From PFL35 sp041550515 (GTDB lineage Archaea > Thermoplasmatota > E2 > DHVEG-1): a stretch of DNA of 64,000 nucleotides. Below, piece by piece: positions 38,067-47,383 of this stretch. Made by a program: the position numbers and the translations under genes. The number at the start of each line of letters is the position of its first letter. The stretch's first letter is position 1. The notes under the pieces are model-generated. The model searched no databases, was not told where the DNA came from, and was given only the letters and a program-made list of their open reading frames with translations. The stretch covers positions 84,438-148,437 of the forward strand of contig JBFEOQ010000001.1 in NCBI GenBank assembly GCA_041550515.1, given 5' to 3'.

Positions 38067-38804
38067 ATGAGTGTTACAGATTATATCCTTAAAAAATTAA
38101 ATAAAAAAAAACTACATTTTTCATTACTTGATCCCGAAGATCAAACACCACATCAAGCAGGTAATCTTTCAAGAATTGCAGAGGAGGCAGGCTCTTCAGC
38201 TATAATGGTGGGAGGATCAACTCTTTCATCTAGTTTTCAAGTTGATAATACAGTAAAAGCAATAAAAAAAAAATCTAACCTTCCAGTTATATTATTTCCT
38301 TCTGGTGTAAAATTTCTCAGTAAATATGCTGATGCAATTTTTTTTATGAGTTGTCTAAATTCACGTAACCTAGGTTTTTTAATTAGAGAACATGTTCAAG
38401 GATCATCATTTATTAAACAAGTTGGAATTGAACCAATATCCATGGGTTATTTAATAGTTGAACCAGGTATGACTGTAGCAAAAATGGGAGAGGTTGATTT
38501 AGTTAAACGTGATGACTTACAAACAGCTGTTGGCTATGCTCTGGCATCACAATATTTTGGAATGAAATTTTTTTATCTTGAAGCTGGTTCAGGCGCATCT
38601 CAACCTGTAACAAATGAGATGATTACAGAAGTTAAAAAAAATACTAATATTCCTCTAATAGTCGGGGGTGGTATTCGTTCTGCTAAAAAAGCCCATGAAA
38701 AAGCTCTTGCAGGTGCAGATATAATTGTTACAGGTACAACTCTTGAAAAAGATAAAAACATTGATAAAACATTAAGAGAAATTATAAAAGCAATTGAAGA
38801 GTAA
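38067..38804 (+). CDS. Geranylgeranylglyceryl phosphate synthase
   Basis: A 245-residue (beta/alpha)8 GGGP synthase that makes the first ether bond of archaeal lipids from glycerol-1-phosphate and geranylgeranyl diphosphate. Signatures are LHFSLLDPEDQTP, SAIMVGGSTL, MKFFYLEAGSGASQPV and the phosphate site LIVGGGIRSAKKAHEKALAG followed by ADIIVTGT. It resembles group II enzymes. Its stop is directly followed by the ATG of the UbiX-like gene, so the two are in one operon. Confidence 0.95.
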   Translation: MSVTDYILKKLNKKKLHFSLLDPEDQTPHQAGNLSRIAEEAGSSAIMVGGSTLSSSFQVDNTVKAIKKKSNLPVILFPSGVKFLSKYADAIFFMSCLNSRNLGFLIREHVQGSSFIKQVGIEPISMGYLIVEPGMTVAKMGEVDLVKRDDLQTAVGYALASQYFGMKFFYLEAGSGASQPVTNEMITEVKKNTNIPLIVGGGIRSAKKAHEKALAGADIIVTGTTLEKDKNIDKTLREIIKAIEE

Positions 38805-39365
38805 ATGATTTTTATGAATTTATTACTATCTATTGGTGGCGCATCAGGTTGTATATATGGTATACGTCTTTTATATGAACTTAAAAATGCAGATTTTCAA
38901 ACACATTTAATTATTTCTAATAATGCTAAAAAAATCATAGAATATGAGACAAATTATAAATTTTCAGATTTAAAAAATAAAGCTGATTTATATTTTGAAA
39001 ATAATAATATGTTTGCAGGTCCCGCGAGCGGTTCTTATAATTTAGATGCAATGATTATTTGTCCATGTAGTATGAAAACACTTTCTGCAATCGCAAATGG
39101 TTACGGGAACACTCTTACTAGTAGAGCTGCTAGTTGTATTTTAAAAGAAGGAAAAAAATTGATTCTAGTTCCTCGCGAAACTCCTTTTGATTTAATTACT
39201 GTTCAAAATATTGAAAAAGTAATGCTTGCTGGTGCATCTATCATTCCTGCAATGCCTGCTTTTTATCATAAACCGAAAAAAATAGATGGTCTTATTGATT
39301 TTATAGTAGGTAAAATACTTGATCAATTAAATGTTAATCATTCTCTATATAAACGCTGGATTTAA
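38805..39365 (+). CDS. ubiX: UbiX/Pad1-type flavin prenyltransferase
   Basis: This 186-residue flavoprotein of the UbiX family makes prenylated FMN, the UbiD cofactor, from dimethylallyl phosphate. FMN and substrate motifs are SIGGASGCIYGIRLLYEL, the ICPCSMKTLSAIANGYGNTL segment with TSRAASC, and LVPRETPFDLITVQN. ATG 38805 abuts the upstream stop; ATG 38814 is an alternative. The pairing with GGGP synthase links two isoprenoid-phosphate-using enzymes. No UbiD partner is present in the window. Confidence 0.92.
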   Translation: MIFMNLLLSIGGASGCIYGIRLLYELKNADFQTHLIISNNAKKIIEYETNYKFSDLKNKADLYFENNNMFAGPASGSYNLDAMIICPCSMKTLSAIANGYGNTLTSRAASCILKEGKKLILVPRETPFDLITVQNIEKVMLAGASIIPAMPAFYHKPKKIDGLIDFIVGKILDQLNVNHSLYKRWI

Positions 39366-39376
39366 TTTTTTTAGGT

Positions 39377-39949
39377 CTATTCTTTGCAGAGTTTTATAAA
39401 GTTTTTAAAAATCAATTTACCATATTCTGTGTGTTCGACTTCAGGGTGAAATTGAAGTCCATAAAATAGTTTATTTTTATGTTTCATTGCCTGAATTTTA
39501 CAACTTTCGCTTTTAGCTAAACAAATAAAATTATGAGGAAGCTTTGTAACTTCATCATTGTGAGATTCCCAAACAATAGATTTTTTTGGAACACCTTTGA
39601 AAATATCATTATCTTTTGTAATAATAAGCTCAATTTTACCATACTCTGGTTTTTTTGAAGGTTTTGCTACTCCCCCAAAAAAATGAGCCATATATTGATG
39701 ACCTGCACAAATACCTAAAATTGGAAAATTTGCTTTTCTAAGATATTCATCAATATTTCCAAGGATACTCTTAAGACCAATTCTTGGTGCACCACCTGAT
39801 AAAATCAATCCATTTATATCTTCTTTTACTAGATCTGTATATAATGTAGTATTAGCGATTATCTTTGTTTCTACATCAAGATCACGTAAAGTACGCCACT
39901 CACGATGAGTCCATTGACCTCCATTATCTACAACAAAAATTTTAACCAT
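39377..39949 (-). CDS. guaAA: GMP synthase glutamine amidotransferase subunit
   Basis: A 190-residue class I amidotransferase that supplies ammonia to the separate GMP synthase ATP-pyrophosphatase subunit. The nucleophile is in ILGICAGHQYMAHFFGG, the GG-containing loop in LILSGGAPRIG, and the catalytic His/Glu in FHPEVEHTEYG. The start is ATG 39949 (MVKIFVVDNGG), with GGGAG about 10 bases before it overlapping the end of guaAB. It is the last gene of purE-guaAB-guaAA. A split GMP synthase is an archaeal trait. Confidence 0.95.
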   Translation of the reverse strand: MVKIFVVDNGGQWTHREWRTLRDLDVETKIIANTTLYTDLVKEDINGLILSGGAPRIGLKSILGNIDEYLRKANFPILGICAGHQYMAHFFGGVAKPSKKPEYGKIELIITKDNDIFKGVPKKSIVWESHNDEVTKLPHNFICLAKSESCKIQAMKHKNKLFYGLQFHPEVEHTEYGKLIFKNFIKLCKE

Positions 39950-39956
39950 TATTTTA

Positions 39957-40904
39957 TTACTCCCACTCAACTGTTCCTGGTGGTTTATTTGTTATATCGT
40001 ATATTACACGGTTGACTTTTTCTTTTAAAGAATTTGTAACACGTGTTGAAATTTTATCAAGAACATCATGGGGTATTTTACTATAATCACAAGTCATAGC
40101 ATCTATACTTTCAACTGATCGTAATGCAATAACATCACCGTATGCACGCTGGTCGCCATGTACACCAACACTTTTTACTGGTAATAAAACTGCAAAATAT
40201 TGCCAAGGCTGTTTCATAATTCCTTTTTTAACAGCTTTATTAATTTCATCTTCAACAATAAAACAAGCTTCACGAACAACATCAACACGTTCAGGACTTG
40301 CTTCTCCAATAATTCTAACAGCAAGACCAGGTCCTGGGAATGGTTGTTTTTCAGAGATCTCAAGTTTTAATTCTCGGGCGATATTTCTAACTTCATCTTT
40401 ATATAAATCACGAAGTGGTTCAATAAGTTTAAGTTTCATTGATTTTGGAAGACCACCGACATTATGATGAGATTTTATTGTATCGCGTAGTTCTCCACCA
40501 GATTCAATCCAATCCGGGGCGATTGTTCCCTGTACTAAGTATTCAATTTTTTCTTTTTTTGCAACTTTTTCAAAAACACGTATAAATTTTTCACCAATAA
40601 TTTTACGTTTTTTTTCAGGATCATATACATCTTTTAAAGCATTATAAAACTCTTTACTTGCATCAACAAAGCGAAAGTTAAGCTTCATTTTTTTCATTAA
40701 CTCTTTCACTTCGTTACTTTCGTTTTTACGCATATACCCTGTATCAACATGAACTGCAACTAAATTTTTACCAATGGCTTTGTATACAAGGGCTGCGCAA
40801 ACTGTACTATCTACACCCCCTGAAAAAGCGATCAATGTTTTACCGGAGATTTCTTTTTTAAGATTGTTAATAGTAATTTCGATGAATTTTTTTGCTTTAA
40901 ACAT
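39957..40904 (-). CDS. guaAB: GMP synthase ATP-pyrophosphatase subunit
   Basis: A 315-residue subunit that adenylates XMP and aminates it to GMP. The PP-loop is TLIAFSGGVDSTVCAALVY; QGTIAPDWIESGG, EKQPFPGPGLAVRIIG and the C-terminal ITNKPPGTVEWE are diagnostic. It is encoded separately from the amidotransferase, as in other archaea, 7 bases upstream of guaAA and 7 bases downstream of purE. All catalytic segments are intact. Confidence 0.97.
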   Translation of the reverse strand: MFKAKKFIEITINNLKKEISGKTLIAFSGGVDSTVCAALVYKAIGKNLVAVHVDTGYMRKNESNEVKELMKKMKLNFRFVDASKEFYNALKDVYDPEKKRKIIGEKFIRVFEKVAKKEKIEYLVQGTIAPDWIESGGELRDTIKSHHNVGGLPKSMKLKLIEPLRDLYKDEVRNIARELKLEISEKQPFPGPGLAVRIIGEASPERVDVVREACFIVEDEINKAVKKGIMKQPWQYFAVLLPVKSVGVHGDQRAYGDVIALRSVESIDAMTCDYSKIPHDVLDKISTRVTNSLKEKVNRVIYDITNKPPGTVEWE

Positions 40905-40911
40905 ATTTTTT

Positions 40912-41358
40912 TTATCTCTTTAGTACCTTTTCTTTCATCATTTCTCTATGTTCCTTTATTTCATCCCTAAGTTTTTTATCTTTAATTGATAAAATTTGAA
41001 TTGCAAGAAGTACGGCATTATCACTGCGGTCAAGACCAACTGCAGCTACAGGTATACCAGGCGGCATCTGAATGATACTAAGAATTGAATCAAAATTTAT
41101 TTTACCACTAACAGGTACACCAATTACAGGTTTTATAGTATGTGCTGCAATTGCACCGGGAAGGGCTGCTGATAGACCTGCAACACCAATAAATATATCT
41201 GCATTATTTTTTTCAACAAGTTCTTTTAAATAATCAGGTGTACGATGTGCACTAGCAATTTTAATATCATAATCAACACTAAAATCTTTGAGTATTTTTT
41301 CTGCTTTTTCAACAACGGGCATATCTGATTTGCTACCAAGAATTATTTGAATTTTCAT
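40912..41358 (-). CDS. purE: PurE: 5-(carboxyamino)imidazole ribonucleotide mutase family
   Basis: A 148-residue PurE of purine synthesis. IQIILGSKSDMPVVEKAEKI, then IASAHRTPDYLKELVEKNN, GVAGLSAALPGAIAAHT and VIGVPVSG are family hallmarks, and AVGLDRSDNAVLLAIQIL closes the core. The start is ATG 41358; a TTG three codons earlier is less likely. It heads an operon with the two GMP synthase subunits, a coherent purine module. Class I versus class II was not resolved. Confidence 0.95.
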   Translation of the reverse strand: MKIQIILGSKSDMPVVEKAEKILKDFSVDYDIKIASAHRTPDYLKELVEKNNADIFIGVAGLSAALPGAIAAHTIKPVIGVPVSGKINFDSILSIIQMPPGIPVAAVGLDRSDNAVLLAIQILSIKDKKLRDEIKEHREMMKEKVLKR

Positions 41359-41472
41359 TTCTATCAAGCCAGGAAATAGAAAAAGGGATATAAAATGTTT
41401 CGACTAAGAGAAGAAACGAGGCGCAAACTAATTATACCTAATATTATTGTTCAGTGAAAAACTGATGCTAAA

Positions 41473-43476
41473 ATGAAACTAGTAATCTGTGAAAAAAACA
41501 TTTCTGCAAATAGAATTGCATATTTTTTATCAAACGGTAAAGCTAAAAACAAGAGAATAGGTAAAATACCTGTTTATGAGTTTATAAAAAATAATGAAAA
41601 TTGGGAAGTTATAGGTCTAAAAGGTCATATTATTAACCTTGATTTCCCCAAGGGATTTAATAATTGGAATCAAGTTCAACCAAAGGAATTAATTAATATA
41701 GACCCTGTAAAAAATATTAGTGAAAAGAGTATCGGAATAGCTATAAAGACTTTATCTGATAAAAATCCGTTTATAATTGTTGCAACTGATTTCGACCGAG
41801 AGGGAGAATTAATCGGTGTTGAAGTAATAGATTTTATAAAGAGATTTAATAAAAATATTACACAGGTTAAAAGAGCAAAATTTAGTGCAATTACAAGCTA
41901 TGAAATAAGTAATGCTTTTGAAAATCTTTCAGAAATAAACTATAATCTTTCCAGTGCTGGTGAAACAAGACAAATTATTGATCTTATTTGGGGTGCAGTT
42001 CTTACACGTTTTATAAGCCTTACTTCAAATCGTCTTGGGAAAGATTTTTTATCAATTGGACGTGTCCAATCTCCAACTCTTGCTTTACTTGTAGATCGTG
42101 AAAAAGAAATTCAAAACTTCGAACCTAAAACTTTTTGGAAAATTATTGCCACATGTAAAAAAGAAGAATCTTTTAATTGTTTTCATTCTGAAGGACAATT
42201 TTGGGATGAAAACAAAGTTAAAACAATTTTTAATAATATTAAAAATAGTAAAAAGGGAAAAGTAATAGAAGTAGATAAGAAAATTCAACGTGAAACACCA
42301 CCAAGTCCTTTTAGTACTACTAGTTTTTTAGAGTCTGTTTCTTTTCTTGGAATAAGTACTTCACGTGCAATGAGTGTTGCTGAAGAACTTTATATGTCTG
42401 GTCTTATATCTTATCCCAGAACTGATAACACTGTTTATCCTTCTAGTTTAAATATTAAAAATATTCTTGAGAAATTAAAAAAATCTGATTTTTCAAAAGA
42501 AACTGAAGAAATTATAAAAAATGGTCGAAAGTATCCTACTCGTGGTAAGAAAAAAACTACTGATCATCCACCTATTCACCCTGTTGGTGTACCCGGTATT
42601 AAAAAACTTAAGGCGGAATCTAAACAAATTTATGAACTTATTGTTAGACGTTTTCTTGCAACATTAGCAAAAGATGCAATATCTGAGAATATGAAAGTAG
42701 TTATTGATATATCAGATGAGAAATTTAAGGCAGAAGGTTATTTTTTAATTGAACCTAACTGGCGAAAAATTTATACTTATTACAAAGAAAAAAGAAAACC
42801 TTTACCTGAACTTGTTAGAGGAGAAAATATTGATGTTACAAAAATTATTTTAAAAGAAGACGAAACAAAACCCCCAAATCGATATACACAAGGGAATCTT
42901 ATTGGTAAAATGGAACAAATGACTTTGGGTACAAAAAGTACACGACATGAAATCATTCAAAAACTTTTTTCAAGAAAATATATAACTTTATCCCCGTTAA
43001 AGCCTACTCCGATGGGTTTTGCTGTGATAGATGCTATGGGCGATTGTGATGTTGTAAAACCTAAGATGACATCAAAACTTGAATATGACATGGATGCTAT
43101 ATCAGAGGGTAATAAAACTCTAAAGGATACTATTGACGAATCCAGGAAAATGCTTACTCAAGTAATGATTTCTCTGGAAAAAGATAAAGAGAAAATAAAA
43201 AACAACATAACAAATGCTTCAAGACAACAAAATATAATTGCGAAATGTCCTAAATGTGGTAAAGATTTAATTGTTCGTTTTTCAAAGAAAGGCAATCGTT
43301 TTGTTGGCTGTACAGGTTATCCAGAATGTAAAAATACTTATCCTATTCCACAAAAAGGAGGAATAGCTACAGTTTCTAATCCTTGTAGTAAATGTCAATC
43401 TCCACAGATTAAAATTATTAATAAAGGTAAAAGACCTTGGCAGATTTGCCTCAATCCTGATTGTTCTAAAAGTTAA
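41473..43476 (+). CDS. topA: DNA topoisomerase I (type IA)
   Basis: This 667-residue topoisomerase relaxes negative supercoils. The Toprim domain starts MKLVICEKNISANRIAYFL, and its acidic triad includes VATDFDREGELIG. The strand-gating region has FISLTSNRLGKDFLSIGRVQ, and the active-site Tyr is in MSGLISYPRTDNTVYP. The C-terminus has zinc ribbons (CPKCGKDL, GCTGYPECKNTYP, CSKCQSPQIKI...CLNPDC). It is complete and transcribed alone from a promoter between it and purE. Confidence 0.96.
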   Translation: MKLVICEKNISANRIAYFLSNGKAKNKRIGKIPVYEFIKNNENWEVIGLKGHIINLDFPKGFNNWNQVQPKELINIDPVKNISEKSIGIAIKTLSDKNPFIIVATDFDREGELIGVEVIDFIKRFNKNITQVKRAKFSAITSYEISNAFENLSEINYNLSSAGETRQIIDLIWGAVLTRFISLTSNRLGKDFLSIGRVQSPTLALLVDREKEIQNFEPKTFWKIIATCKKEESFNCFHSEGQFWDENKVKTIFNNIKNSKKGKVIEVDKKIQRETPPSPFSTTSFLESVSFLGISTSRAMSVAEELYMSGLISYPRTDNTVYPSSLNIKNILEKLKKSDFSKETEEIIKNGRKYPTRGKKKTTDHPPIHPVGVPGIKKLKAESKQIYELIVRRFLATLAKDAISENMKVVIDISDEKFKAEGYFLIEPNWRKIYTYYKEKRKPLPELVRGENIDVTKIILKEDETKPPNRYTQGNLIGKMEQMTLGTKSTRHEIIQKLFSRKYITLSPLKPTPMGFAVIDAMGDCDVVKPKMTSKLEYDMDAISEGNKTLKDTIDESRKMLTQVMISLEKDKEKIKNNITNASRQQNIIAKCPKCGKDLIVRFSKKGNRFVGCTGYPECKNTYPIPQKGGIATVSNPCSKCQSPQIKIINKGKRPWQICLNPDCSKS

Positions 43477-43567
43477 TATTTGTATCATTTGTACAATAAA
43501 ATATATAAATGATAATATTTATAAGATATTAATTAATATTTTAAAAAGAATAAAAAAGGTGTATTTA

Positions 43568-45370
43568 ATGATAAATAAAAATAATACAAAAATATTTTTT
43601 TTAATATCATTATTAACATTATTAATTATTTCTTCAAGTTTTTCATTAGCAACTATTGAAAGTATAAATAAAGAAAAAATAAAACAAAACTTAAACATCT
43701 TAAAAATAACAAAAGTGAATAAAAATGTATTAGTAAATTCAATGGCATCGCTTTCAGAAAAATCTTTACAGATAACTAATGATTATGAACAAATTATTTC
43801 AGATGAAATATACCCTGAGTATAATCCTTCTATTGCAGTAAGTGGAAATAGAGCAATTATTTTTTATGAAACATTAGAAGAGGATAAAACAAAAATTTAT
43901 TATAAAAGATCTTCAGATAATTTTCAATATTGGTCAGAACCAATATATGTTGATGCTACTTTTAATGACATAACATATAATACGATATTGCCAAGTTTTA
44001 CAAAGATAACAACGATTAATGAATATTTTGGGACCTTTTTAACATCTGACAATAGTAGTTATATTTTTGAATTATCAGGATATCACTTACAAAATTTAGC
44101 ATTGTGGGATTATACAAATATTACTTCTAATGGAGTATTCATTGGTGATTTTTATGACTTTAAAACCCCTGATTTAATAAGCTATCCCGACTCTATTATT
44201 CCATGGGTTATGGGAGTTATAGGGAAAGGGGAATTCATTGAAGAATATGATGAATTGAATTGTAATGATTCGCCTATGTTTTTTTATAAAGATGTTGATA
44301 ATCCAAGTTCTAGTAGGACAATAGTATTTTTCCCAGAGGTTTCAAATTGTAGTAATATGTCTATTTGTTTAGGTGAAAATAATGTTGATGAACCTATGAT
44401 TTATGGTGTATGTGAAATAACAAATAATACAAGAAAGGATTTGCTTTTTTTCCATGGGACTCCTGATATTTGGAATAGCGAAGATCTGCTTAGAAAATAT
44501 GTTCTTGTTGGTACTGAAAATTTGATACATCCAAAAATATATGCAGAAGATAATAATATCTATATTGTTGCTGAAACAAGTTCGCAAGAAATAATTATGT
44601 ATTATTCAAATAACTATGGTTCGAATGAAAGTTGGATTTTAAAAAAGATTACACAAAATATCTTGGATATTGATTCTAAATCTGTTTATCCAGAGATATA
44701 TGCAAAAGATACACATGTTTTTTGTAGTTTTATCGAATCTGGAAATTTAACTGTTACTGCTTCTGAGGACTTTGGTGTTCATTGGATGACACCATATGTT
44801 ATTAATTCAGTGAATGGAACTGTTGTTGAGGGATATCATCATAAAGAAATGGCTAATAACCATATTTTTGTTTGGACTGATAATCGAAATGGAAATTTTG
44901 ACATATATTTTTATGTTGACTATATTGCAGAAGTTGATCTTGAATTGTTAGGTATAAATCTTGCGGGTGATTTACAACCATTTAATACAAAGAATCTTTT
45001 ACAGATATCAGTCAAAAATAATGGTGATGCAATAGCAAGAAGTATTAAAATGAATGTGACCTTTACCTTTAAAGATGGTACTCTTGCTTATTCAGATAAA
45101 ATCTTTGAGATAGATTATTTAATGCCTGGTGAAAATGTAACAATTTCAAGGTACTTATTTAATTTTGAGATATCTGAGTTATTATTTGCTTTTATAGATT
45201 TTGCGGGAATTGTCAACATAGCTGTTGAAGTCGATCCAGAAGATTCTACTGGTGATGTAGATTTTAGTAATAACTATGGTCATATCGGGGGAATTTCATA
45301 TTCTGATATTTTCCCTATAATCGGCAGTTATGAAGATTTATTTTTATGGATTAAGGAGTTTTTTTATTAA
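43568..45370 (+). CDS. Secreted protein with sialidase-like propeller and CARDB-like domain
   Basis: A 600-residue exported protein. The signal peptide is KIFFLISLLTLLIISSSFSLA. Residues about 70-430 contain repeated beta segments with Asp/Tyr-rich motifs such as RSSDNFQYWSEPIYVD, YYSNNYGSNESWILKKI, SEDFGVHWMTP and FVWTDNRNGNFDIYF, typical of BNR/sialidase-like propellers. Residues about 460-570 look like a CARDB domain (NLLQISVKNNGDAIARS). No C-terminal membrane helix is seen. I start at ATG 43568 with a GGTG just before it. Its target is unknown. Confidence 0.72.
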   Translation: MINKNNTKIFFLISLLTLLIISSSFSLATIESINKEKIKQNLNILKITKVNKNVLVNSMASLSEKSLQITNDYEQIISDEIYPEYNPSIAVSGNRAIIFYETLEEDKTKIYYKRSSDNFQYWSEPIYVDATFNDITYNTILPSFTKITTINEYFGTFLTSDNSSYIFELSGYHLQNLALWDYTNITSNGVFIGDFYDFKTPDLISYPDSIIPWVMGVIGKGEFIEEYDELNCNDSPMFFYKDVDNPSSSRTIVFFPEVSNCSNMSICLGENNVDEPMIYGVCEITNNTRKDLLFFHGTPDIWNSEDLLRKYVLVGTENLIHPKIYAEDNNIYIVAETSSQEIIMYYSNNYGSNESWILKKITQNILDIDSKSVYPEIYAKDTHVFCSFIESGNLTVTASEDFGVHWMTPYVINSVNGTVVEGYHHKEMANNHIFVWTDNRNGNFDIYFYVDYIAEVDLELLGINLAGDLQPFNTKNLLQISVKNNGDAIARSIKMNVTFTFKDGTLAYSDKIFEIDYLMPGENVTISRYLFNFEISELLFAFIDFAGIVNIAVEVDPEDSTGDVDFSNNYGHIGGISYSDIFPIIGSYEDLFLWIKEFFY

Positions 45371-46329
45371 AAATAAGGCTTTTTAAAAATTCCTTTTTCT
45401 GTTATATAACCTGTTACATATTTATGACTAGTTATATCAAATGCAGGGTTTCTTACTTTTGTATAATCTGGCATTATCTTACAGTTATTGATTAATGCTA
45501 ATTCTTCTCTTCCTCTCTCCTCGATTATTATTTCTTCACCAGTTTTTATATTTTTATCAAAAGTATTAACAGGGGCTGCAACATAAAAAGGAATATTATT
45601 TTCATATGCAAGAACTGCTTTTTCATATGTTCCAATTTTATTAGCAAAATCACCATTTGCTGTAATTCTATCTGCCCCTGTAATCACCATATCAATTTCA
45701 CCTTTTTTCATAAAAAAACCTGCTGCATTATCAGCAATTACTGCATGGGGAATTCCCTCTTGCTCTAACTCCCAATCTGTTAGTAATCCTTGACAACGTG
45801 GTCGTGTTTCATCAGCGAAAACAAAAAACTTTTTTCCTTTTCTATGGGCAATATAAAAGGGAGCAAGAGCGGTACCCCAATCTACTGTTGCAAGTGCACC
45901 TGCATTACAATGAGTAAGAATATTCATATTGTTTTTAATTAATTTTTCACCATTTATTCCAATTTTATGGCATTTATCAACTATCTCTTCAACATAAGTA
46001 TTTGCAGCATTAAGAGGATTAATGTCATTTTTTATTTTATTAATCATATAGTCAACTGCATAGAACAAATCATATGCTGTTGGCCTTGTTTTTTTAAGTT
46101 TTTCGGCTGTTTTTTCTAAATCATCGAAACCTAGAACCATTCCATATGCAGCCGTAGCACCAATAGCTGGTGCGCCACGTACAACCATTTCCTTTATTGC
46201 AAAACAACATTCATCGACATTTTCAGCAATATAATATTCAAGTTTGTATGGTAATTTTCTCTGATCAATAAATTTAATTTTATTTTTTTCATACCCGAGG
46301 GCACGAATTTCTTTACCATCTATTTTCAT
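45367..46329 (-). CDS. mtnA: S-methyl-5-thioribose-1-phosphate isomerase (aIF2B-like)
   Basis: A 320-residue MtnA/eIF2B-alpha family isomerase converting methylthioribose-1-phosphate to methylthioribulose-1-phosphate in salvage of methylthioadenosine. Motifs: EMVVRGAPAIGATAAYGM, NILTHCNAGALATVDWGTAL with the catalytic Cys, FADETRPRCQGLLTDWEL and ITGADRITANGDFANKIGTY with the catalytic Asp. The related archaeal ribose-1,5-bisphosphate isomerase is less likely given RGAPAIG and TRPRCQG. It is 6 bases downstream of a class II aldolase-like gene. Confidence 0.93.
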   Translation of the reverse strand: MKIDGKEIRALGYEKNKIKFIDQRKLPYKLEYYIAENVDECCFAIKEMVVRGAPAIGATAAYGMVLGFDDLEKTAEKLKKTRPTAYDLFYAVDYMINKIKNDINPLNAANTYVEEIVDKCHKIGINGEKLIKNNMNILTHCNAGALATVDWGTALAPFYIAHRKGKKFFVFADETRPRCQGLLTDWELEQEGIPHAVIADNAAGFFMKKGEIDMVITGADRITANGDFANKIGTYEKAVLAYENNIPFYVAAPVNTFDKNIKTGEEIIIEERGREELALINNCKIMPDYTKVRNPAFDITSHKYVTGYITEKGIFKKPYF

Positions 46330-46335
46330 TTTTAA

Positions 46336-46902
46336 TCAAACTCCAAAAATATCCTGAATCTGTTTTTCAATATCTGCAGTATTTCTTCCAACAATCAATA
46401 AGCCATAGTTTTTAATTATTATTTTTTTATAATTTCTCAGTGCTTTCAAAACCTCTTTAATATTATTTAAGCTATTAATAGGATATTTATGAGTAACTTC
46501 TGTAATATTTTTCTTTTTTATTATATTAGCAATAACGGCTTTATTTATTTGTACAATAAAATTAACGTCATCTCTTGCATGATGAATCATCCAATGAAGA
46601 GAGGTCTCAATTTTTGGTATAGTAGAACCAATTAAAAGAAGATTATTTCTAATAGCATCGTAATCAACAACTTCTAGCAAATCCTCTCTTTTTATATTTA
46701 GTATATCCTTTACTTTTCCGTTAATAATCATTCTTTTTCCAAATCCTATACTGAAGATAGCATCGCTATCTTTTGTCAAAACGCTTTTTTCTTTAAGTTT
46801 TTTACTTACTTTTAATATTTCAACAATTAGAGGACTATTGATCTCTTCTTTTGAAATATAAAAAACCTTTAACTTTTCGTTAAAAACAATATTATCATTC
46901 AT
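46336..46902 (-). CDS. Class II aldolase/adducin-like protein lacking metal ligands
   Basis: A 188-residue protein with the class II aldolase/adducin fold. The segment IETSLHWMIHHARDDVNFIV aligns with the usual E..LH..IY..RPDVN.VVH region. The zinc-binding HxH that normally follows is replaced (VQINK instead of VHTHP), and the later H of the 'HG' loop is Tyr (KNYGLLIVG). Zn-dependent aldol cleavage is therefore doubtful. It sits just upstream of mtnA, where an active 5-methylthioribulose-1-phosphate aldolase would be expected. It may be a pseudoenzyme or have another reaction. Confidence 0.75.
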   Translation of the reverse strand: MNDNIVFNEKLKVFYISKEEINSPLIVEILKVSKKLKEKSVLTKDSDAIFSIGFGKRMIINGKVKDILNIKREDLLEVVDYDAIRNNLLLIGSTIPKIETSLHWMIHHARDDVNFIVQINKAVIANIIKKKNITEVTHKYPINSLNNIKEVLKALRNYKKIIIKNYGLLIVGRNTADIEKQIQDIFGV

Positions 46903-46991
46903 TGAAAACCTAATAGAAAAAAACCTCTTTTTATTTTTTGCAAAAAATTAGAACTTAAAATTACAATTTTTATTATTATACAAGTGTATTT

Positions 46992-47006
46992 ATAAGTTGA
47001 ACTTAT
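46992..47006. promoter_or_regulatory. Perfect 15-base palindrome upstream of the aldolase-like gene
   Basis: ATAAGTT-G-AACTTAT is a perfect dyad about 90 bases before the start of the minus-strand gene at 46902. A partial copy, AACTTATAATAAAGTTA, follows. It may be an operator or merely AT-rich promoter sequence; no regulator is identified. Confidence 0.25.
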
Positions 47007-47137
47007 CTAATTTAACTTATAATAAAGTTATTCAGCAGATATATTACAAATTATAAGAAATTCTAGAATATTTTAAATAAAAATTTTGTAATAAGTAAAA
47101 ATAAAAAAAATTTAATTTTTTCTTCTATAATTATAGC

Positions 47138-47302
47138 TTAGAGTTCACCGCGTTTAATTTTATCTTTTAATATATCGAACTGCTTTCTTGTTAGTGTACA
47201 TACATTGGTTTTTTCTCCAATTATTACTTTATCTTCTTGTACATCAACAATTGGGCACTTAGGCGGTATACAACTTCCTTCACTACATAAAACTACAGCC
47301 AT
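47138..47302 (-). CDS. Small four-cysteine protein
   Basis: A 54-residue gene. It starts MAVVLCSEGSCIPPKCP and has Cys at 6, 11, 16 and 35 (TNVCTLT), so it may bind a metal or Fe-S cluster or form a compact cysteine knuckle. The second half (LTRKQFDILKDKIKRGEL) is a typical helix of small archaeal proteins. It lies between convergent or parallel genes without tight linkage. Coding is supported by the Cys pattern and the clean start and stop. Function is unknown. Confidence 0.6.
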   Translation of the reverse strand: MAVVLCSEGSCIPPKCPIVDVQEDKVIIGEKTNVCTLTRKQFDILKDKIKRGEL

Positions 47303-47383
47303 ATAATTCTACCTCTGTTTAACAATTGTTAAAACAAAAGATAATAAGGTTTAAAAATTTTTCGGTAAATATAAGATACAAAA

